DNA of 10,346 bases, from NCBI GenBank assembly GCA_002509485.1, contig DAWO01000096.1:1-10346 (forward strand), written 5' to 3'. This DNA comes from Methanolinea sp. UBA477 (lineage in GTDB: Archaea; Halobacteriota; Methanomicrobia; Methanomicrobiales; Methanospirillaceae). This document shows positions 7,160 to 10,346 of the stretch, piece after piece (positions within the stretch are counted from its first letter, which is position 1; each line of letters opens with the position of its first letter). The position numbers and the translations under genes were made by a program. Below the pieces are notes generated by a model. It worked only from the letters and a program-made list of their open reading frames with translations, was not told the DNA's origin and did no database searches.

Positions 7160-7470
7160 TCAGAAGAAGTTGTGGCTTCCCACAGTCTCCTTTAACCGCC
7201 TCTCGAAGAGGTTGATTACCTGCGGGTGGTCACCGTAAATCCCGCGCCACTGAGCTGTTTCAACCACGAATTCTCGTTCCGTTCCCCCGTGATCTCTGTC
7301 CAGGCATGGATGCCCGGTACCAGGGTGAATGGGGCGATAACGACCTTTTTTGCCTTTATATGACGAAGCCGCCTGACGATCTGGTCGATATCAGGAAACC
7401 CTGAACCACTCCCGATCGCGATTGACCCGCCCGAGACCTCGTCGAGGACCATCTGGAGATGGCAGAGATT
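7160..7470 (-). pseudogene. cbiK: CbiK-like sirohydrochlorin cobaltochelatase, C-terminal remnant
   Basis: Read on the minus strand, this is the C-terminal third of an anaerobic cobaltochelatase, which inserts cobalt into sirohydrochlorin for cobalamin or related tetrapyrroles. IAIGSGSGFPDIDQIV matches the family's VGTVEGxPxxxxV. KKVVIAPFTLVPGIHAW matches the xVxLxPLMLVAGDHA segment that carries a metal-binding histidine, and GERNENSWLKQL matches GDDxDSWKxxL. That frame stops early at about 7218 after GFTVTTRR. In another frame GIYGDHPQVINLFERRLKE continues, as in the family's GLGExPxxxxLFxxHL end, and stops at 7162-7160. A small deletion with frameshift near 7235-7255 explains both frames. 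Upstream, a stop at 7473-7471 and AT-rich promoter DNA replace the N-terminal two thirds, so the gene is dead. It might be mistaken for a short CbiX, but the motif order fits CbiK. Confidence 0.72.
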
Positions 7471-7510
7471 TTATTCAATATATATTGCTATAACACAGAT
7501 AAATTTGATC

Positions 7511-7520
7511 AATTTAAATA
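7511..7520 (+). promoter_or_regulatory. Probable TATA box of the pilin operon
   Basis: AATTTAAATA lies in a 60-base AT-rich stretch (7470-7540) between the dead cobaltochelatase and the pilins. Transcription would be expected to start near 7540, giving a leader of about 56 bases that includes a good ribosome binding site. Other AT-rich words nearby (CAATATATATTG at 7477-7488, TTGATCAA at 7505-7512) make the exact TATA element uncertain. Confidence 0.45.
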
Positions 7521-7535
7521 GTATTAACTAATACT
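7520..7535 (+). promoter_or_regulatory. Perfect inverted repeat, candidate operator of the pilin operon
   Basis: AGTATTA-AC-TAATACT is a perfect 7-base inverted repeat with a 2-base centre. It directly abuts the likely TATA element and precedes the expected transcription start. Archaeal repressors commonly bind there and block polymerase recruitment. Which regulator would bind is unknown, and AT-rich DNA makes such palindromes somewhat easier to find by chance. Confidence 0.4.
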
Positions 7536-7536
7536 A

Positions 7537-7575
7537 AGTTGTGTTGTGTAGCGGACGGGCCCTCCCTGCACAACT
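7537..7575 (+). promoter_or_regulatory. Hairpin in the pilin leader RNA
   Basis: AGTTGTG (7537-7543) can pair with CACAACT (7569-7575) around a 25-base GC-rich loop containing GGGCCC. The structure would sit at the very 5' end of the predicted leader and finish 9 bases before the ribosome binding site GGAGG. It could protect the mRNA or affect translation. The evidence is the complementarity alone. Confidence 0.3.
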
Positions 7576-7596
7576 CCAGAAAATGGAGGAAAATGA

Positions 7597-8196
7597 ATGA
7601 TTGAACGAAAAGAAGACGCCGTATCACCGGTTGTCGGCGTCATGCTCATGCTGGTGGTGACCATCATCATCGCAGCTATCGTGAGCGGGTTTGCCGGCGG
7701 GCTCGCGGGGGATACGAAAGCGGCGCCGGTCGCGTCAATTGATGTCGGTTTCATGCAGGACGATGGGGGCATGGGGCCGACTCATGTCGAATGGAAGATG
7801 GTATTTGAGCACCTGAGCGGCGATGCGATACCGACCAAGGATATCGAAATCATCACCTATTATTCACTTTCAAATGGAACAATCCTTAAAAACACACAGA
7901 CCGCATCAAGCGAGAGCTCGGATCTGTACGGATATGGAACCCTCACAAGGGTGCCTTTTATAAATGATATGTCGTTAGGGTATTCAGGCAACAATCCGGC
8001 AAAGGATTTCGGGAACTACACCTGGAAGACAGGGGACATCCTAAGTACCGGGTCTGATGTAGGCACCAGTGCGCTCCTCGGATTCGATATTACCGATTCG
8101 GATTACGAATTCGGAACTGGAAAGGTCGTTGATGTCAAGATCCTTCACGTCCCAAGCAGCAAATACGTCTACAACAAGGAGGTGATCGTCCAATGA
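7597..8196 (+). CDS. Archaeal type IV prepilin, first of a tandem pair
   Basis: This 199-residue prepilin has the archaeal type IV pilin N-terminal domain (Pilin_N, formerly DUF1628). A short charged leader, MIERKEDA, precedes VSPVVGVMLMLVVTIIIAAI, the helix that is held in the membrane and later packed into the pilus core. By analogy with haloarchaeal pilins, the prepilin peptidase should cut before VSPVVG. A conserved FEHLSGDAIPTKDIEI segment (70-85), shared with the second pilin, starts the outer beta domain. The rest is polar, has no cysteine, and holds sequons at N93 and N140 that could be glycosylated. The start is fixed by GGAGG at 7585-7589, seven bases ahead of ATG. The stop overlaps the next pilin start as ATGA. 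Its role in adhesion or surface filaments is inferred from the family. Confidence 0.9.
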   Translation: MIERKEDAVSPVVGVMLMLVVTIIIAAIVSGFAGGLAGDTKAAPVASIDVGFMQDDGGMGPTHVEWKMVFEHLSGDAIPTKDIEIITYYSLSNGTILKNTQTASSESSDLYGYGTLTRVPFINDMSLGYSGNNPAKDFGNYTWKTGDILSTGSDVGTSALLGFDITDSDYEFGTGKVVDVKILHVPSSKYVYNKEVIVQ

Positions 8197-8819
8197 GGAT
8201 CGAAAAGGAATCGGCCGTTTCACCGGTCGTGGGAGTGATGCTGATGCTCGTTGTAACCATCATCATTGCTGCTGTGGTAAGCGGTTTTGCCGGCGGGCTG
8301 GCTTCAGGCACGAGCAAAGCCCCACAGGCTACGTTGTCATGTTCTGCCGCAATCGATGATATCCAGGACACCGACAAGACGGACTGGGCACCAACATATC
8401 CTGATAATTTCACTGCAGAGAATGGTTTGCTCTTCGAACATATGGGCGGCGATGCCTTTGCCCTTTCCGACATATCCATCCAGTTGCAGAGCGGTGATGC
8501 AAAGTATACCATAAGCACATATGACGAAATCCAGACAACAGAAGACAATTGTCTTCCTGAAGAAGTAACGTCCTACATCATGGAGATCGGGGATTCTGAC
8601 GAATTCATCACACCGGGTGATAAGTTCATGCTCTATGCGGATAATTGCCGCATCGATGATATGCCGGCTTATGGGTACAACAATGATGCACAGATCTCTT
8701 GGAAACCGGAAGGCGCAGCTGGCGGGAAAGCCGCATACCTGAACACGAAGATGGAGTATAAGGTAATCGACAAAGCGAGCGGGAAGGTAATCCAGGCAGG
8801 GTCTGTCGTTCTGCATTAA
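8193..8819 (+). CDS. Archaeal type IV prepilin, second of a tandem pair
   Basis: This 208-residue paralogue of the upstream pilin is translationally coupled to it through ATGA. An AAGGAGGTGAT-like site inside the end of the first gene (8176-8187) serves as its ribosome binding site. The leader MRIEKESA and the helix VSPVVGVMLMLVVTIIIAAV are almost the same as in the first copy, as is SGFAGGLA. The exposed part has diverged strongly. The common landmark is FEHMGGDAFALSDISI (81-96), after which the two proteins share little. Unlike the first pilin it has three cysteines (C50, C120, C152) in the part that should face outside. It also carries many acidic residues. A duplication followed by divergence explains the pair. 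They may form one filament with two subunits, or a major and a minor pilin. Confidence 0.9.
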   Translation: MRIEKESAVSPVVGVMLMLVVTIIIAAVVSGFAGGLASGTSKAPQATLSCSAAIDDIQDTDKTDWAPTYPDNFTAENGLLFEHMGGDAFALSDISIQLQSGDAKYTISTYDEIQTTEDNCLPEEVTSYIMEIGDSDEFITPGDKFMLYADNCRIDDMPAYGYNNDAQISWKPEGAAGGKAAYLNTKMEYKVIDKASGKVIQAGSVVLH

Positions 8820-8831
8820 GCCAAACACTGC

Positions 8832-8866
8832 AAGAGGAAATATGGAGAATTTACACTCCACCTCTT
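8832..8866 (+). terminator. Bulged hairpin behind the pilin genes
   Basis: AAGAGG (8832-8837) pairs with CCTCTT (8861-8866) and TGGAG (8843-8847) with CTCCA (8856-8860). Together they make 11 base pairs with a five-base bulge and an eight-base loop, starting 13 bases after the second pilin stop. It may mark the mRNA 3' end or protect it from exonucleases. No long T-run follows, so it is not a standard archaeal terminator. Confidence 0.4.
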
Positions 8867-9113
8867 CTTAACCCGGGCATGTTGAGACTCAGGGGCAAGA
8901 TCTCCCTTCAGCCGCTATATCACTATGGTGCGTTTTTCCCATTTTGATACGGAATCGGCGATGATTACACTTCGGGAAGAGCTACATCCGAATTAATTGA
9001 TCGCGGGTCACCACGGAAAACCCGGTCAGGAAAATTGAGCGGTTCATCTGGGAGACAGCCCCGGATAGACTTCAGGACAGAATGCTGGCCGCCAAAAATT
9101 GTTGAATGATACA
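8867..9113 (+). other. Non-coding gap before the BtuF-like gene
   Basis: I see no gene, RNA gene or clear repeat in these bases. All frames are broken or short. AT-rich words (GAATTAATTGATC near 8989-9001, CCAAAAATTGTTG at 9092-9104) might contribute to a promoter, but none fits well. No Shine-Dalgarno motif precedes the next start. Confidence 0.4.
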
Positions 9114-10136
9114 ATGAATGCACAAAAAAAGAAAATGATGGTATTACTCATAATCATTCTCACCATCTTATCAGTATCACCCGCATCCGCAGCAACCACC
9201 CTCACCGACGACGTGGGCACAACAATCACCATCACATCACCACCTCAGCGTATCGTCTCTCTCTCGCCGTCGAACACGGAGATCCTCTTCGCACTCGGCC
9301 TGGGAGACCGCGTAGTGGGGGTCACCGAGTACTGCAACTACCCGGCAGAGGCACTGGAGAAACCGACGGTCGGGGGTTACAGCACGGTGAGCATCGAGAA
9401 GGTCATCGCGATAAAGCCTGACCTTATCCTTGCCAGCTACGGCAACGGCGAGGACCTCGTCGAAAACCTGTGCTCGCTCGGCTACACGGTCGTCGCCCTG
9501 AACCCTGAAACACTCGATCAGGTGATTCATGATATCCGGCTTGTCGGGAAAGCCACGGGTGCGGATGAGAATGCGACCGTGCTTGCAGACGGTCTGCAGG
9601 AGCGAATCGACACCGTCGAAGCCCGCGTGGCCGGTGTACAGGAACGTCCCTCCGTCGCCCATGTCATATGGAACGATCCAATCTTCGTGAGCGGATCCGG
9701 GACCATCCAGGACGAGCTCATCCGGACCGCCGGCGGGACAAACGCCTTTTCGGGAGTCGAAGGCTGGAAGAACATCGGTATAGAGGACTTCATCCAGGCG
9801 AATCCCGACGTTTTGATCGTGAATGCCGGGACAGGGATGGGCGGCGGAGAGGACGCCATCGCGCAGTTCTTCATCAATGAGCCACGGTTCTCCCGGGTCT
9901 CCGCCATCCGGGACAACAGGGTCTGTATCATCGATTCGGACGTCGTTGACCGTTCAGGCCCCCGCATTGTGGATGCCCTGGAGATCATCTCACTGGCTAT
10001 CCACCCTTCGCGCTTCGCAAACGATACACAAGTCGTGACGACGCTCCCGGAGGTACAAGGACACGGCTTCGGGACGCTTGTGGCCATCCTGGCATGTGCT
10101 GGTGGGGTATTGATCATAATGCGGAGGAATCGCTGA
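9114..10136 (+). CDS. BtuF/FepB-like ABC binding protein with C-terminal membrane anchor
   Basis: This extracytoplasmic binding protein of the Peripla_BP_2 family captures cobalamin, other corrinoids or iron chelates. The 340 residues start with a signal peptide (KKK, then a hydrophobic core 8-22, probable cut after ASA near 26). Family landmarks follow: RIVSLSPSNTEILFALGLGD (46-65), YCNYP (73-77), VGGYSTVSIEKVIAIKPDLI (86-105), FVSGSGTIQDELI (191-203) and IEDFIQANPDVLI (223-235). The C-terminus (317-340) is HGFG, a hydrophobic helix and RRNR, an arrangement like the PGF-CTERM archaeosortase signal. The protein is thus probably fixed to the outer face of the membrane. ATG 9114 was chosen over TTG 9099 because it is the first ATG before the lysine-rich leader. 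No BtuC or BtuD gene is visible next to it. Cobalamin is the likelier ligand only by general resemblance to BtuF. Confidence 0.87.
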   Translation: MNAQKKKMMVLLIIILTILSVSPASAATTLTDDVGTTITITSPPQRIVSLSPSNTEILFALGLGDRVVGVTEYCNYPAEALEKPTVGGYSTVSIEKVIAIKPDLILASYGNGEDLVENLCSLGYTVVALNPETLDQVIHDIRLVGKATGADENATVLADGLQERIDTVEARVAGVQERPSVAHVIWNDPIFVSGSGTIQDELIRTAGGTNAFSGVEGWKNIGIEDFIQANPDVLIVNAGTGMGGGEDAIAQFFINEPRFSRVSAIRDNRVCIIDSDVVDRSGPRIVDALEIISLAIHPSRFANDTQVVTTLPEVQGHGFGTLVAILACAGGVLIIMRRNR

Positions 10137-10190
10137 AAAGGATAAACCGGATGCAAATCGCGCTTTAACCCTGTAATAATGCTTTAAAAT

Positions 10191-10196
10191 GGAGGT
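10191..10196 (+). promoter_or_regulatory. Strong ribosome binding site deciding the start of the last gene
   Basis: GGAGGT stands 7 bases ahead of GTG 10204 but only 1 base ahead of ATG 10198, and it overlaps the in-frame ATG at 10189. This spacing favours the GTG as the start of the final reading frame. Confidence 0.55.
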
Positions 10197-10203
10197 AATG
10201 AAA

Positions 10204-10346
10204 GTGTCAAAATATTATGGATACACGCCGAAAGGCACCGTACGGAGTGCCGTTGAATCGTTCGAATCGAAAACCCAGGTTCAGGGAGCAGGGGGTATGC
10301 TGCTTGGAACAGTCTACGTGGATATACGTGACGAGGAATGGGCCGT
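10204..10346 (+). CDS. Unrecognised protein, 3' end beyond window
   Basis: The frame is open from GTG 10204 to the end of the window (47 codons). It reads MSKYYGYTPKGTVRSAVE, then SFESKTQVQGAGGMLLGTVY and VDIRDEEWAV. ATG 10198 and ATG 10189 are in-frame alternatives with worse ribosome spacing. The visible part is soluble and mixed in charge, with no signal peptide or membrane helix, and I do not recognise the family. It begins 67 bases after the BtuF-like gene on the same strand. It could share that transcript or use the AT-rich stretch at 10171-10190 as its own promoter. It does not look like a BtuC permease, the partner expected after a BtuF gene. Confidence 0.6.
   Translation, partial: MSKYYGYTPKGTVRSAVESFESKTQVQGAGGMLLGTVYVDIRDEEWA

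Noticed and set aside
7055..7195. Short plus-strand frame behind the ATPase gene (46 codons)
   Set aside because: It has no ribosome binding site, no recognisable similarity, and overlaps the cobaltochelatase tail on the other strand.
8820..9113. Possible cobalamin riboswitch ahead of the BtuF-like gene
   Set aside because: No B12-box-like core could be found. GGGAGACAGCCCC at 9051-9063 only vaguely recalls it, and such riboswitches are not known as a feature of these archaea.
9099..9113. TTG 9099 as start of the BtuF-like gene
   Set aside because: It adds five residues ahead of the signal peptide and has no ribosome binding site. ATG 9114 is simpler.
1..10346. CRISPR array, tRNA, rRNA or insertion sequence
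   Set aside because: I saw no regularly spaced repeats, cloverleaf-like sequences, rRNA segments or transposase-like products on either strand.

Overview
The window looks like part of a chromosome from a euryarchaeal methanogen, most likely of the Methanomicrobiales type (inference). Two prepilins carry the archaeal type IV pilin N-terminus. There is an archaeal-type AAA ATPase with a DUF234-like C-terminus, and a cobalamin/siderophore-type binding protein with an archaeal C-terminal membrane anchor. Promoters are AT-rich and TATA-like, genes overlap tightly, and coding DNA is mostly GC-rich. No rRNA, tRNA, CRISPR array or recognisable transposase is visible.

Positions 1-5076 hold one compact plus-strand operon. 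It has the 3' part of a family-5 (peptide/nickel/opine type) substrate-binding protein, two DppB/DppC-like permeases, two DppD/DppF-like ATPases and, overlapping by ATGA, a THEP1-like P-loop NTPase. The first five form a complete ABC importer layout. The substrate cannot be read from the sequence. The NTPase is the unusual member, since nothing in the standard importer mechanism needs it.

Positions 5077-7480 are a patchwork. A GC-rich block (5139-5600) contains two unrecognised minus-strand reading frames joined by a TAATG overlap, perhaps gene remnants. A visibly more AT-rich gene follows for a DUF234-type ATPase (5619-7010), probably a transferred gene. Next, on the minus strand, is the C-terminal piece of a CbiK-like anaerobic cobaltochelatase. 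It is broken by a frameshift and cut off at its 5' end, but still has a T-run after the original stop.

Positions 7480-8870 hold a pilin transcription unit. An AT-rich promoter with a perfect inverted repeat and a leader hairpin precedes two overlapping prepilin genes, and a bulged hairpin lies behind them.

Positions 9114-10136 encode a BtuF/FepB-like lipid- or membrane-anchored binding protein with a PGF-CTERM-like tail. The start of an unrecognised gene with a strong ribosome binding site closes the window. The importer, the cobaltochelatase remnant and the BtuF-like protein together give a loose metal/cobalamin acquisition theme; this is inference, not proof.
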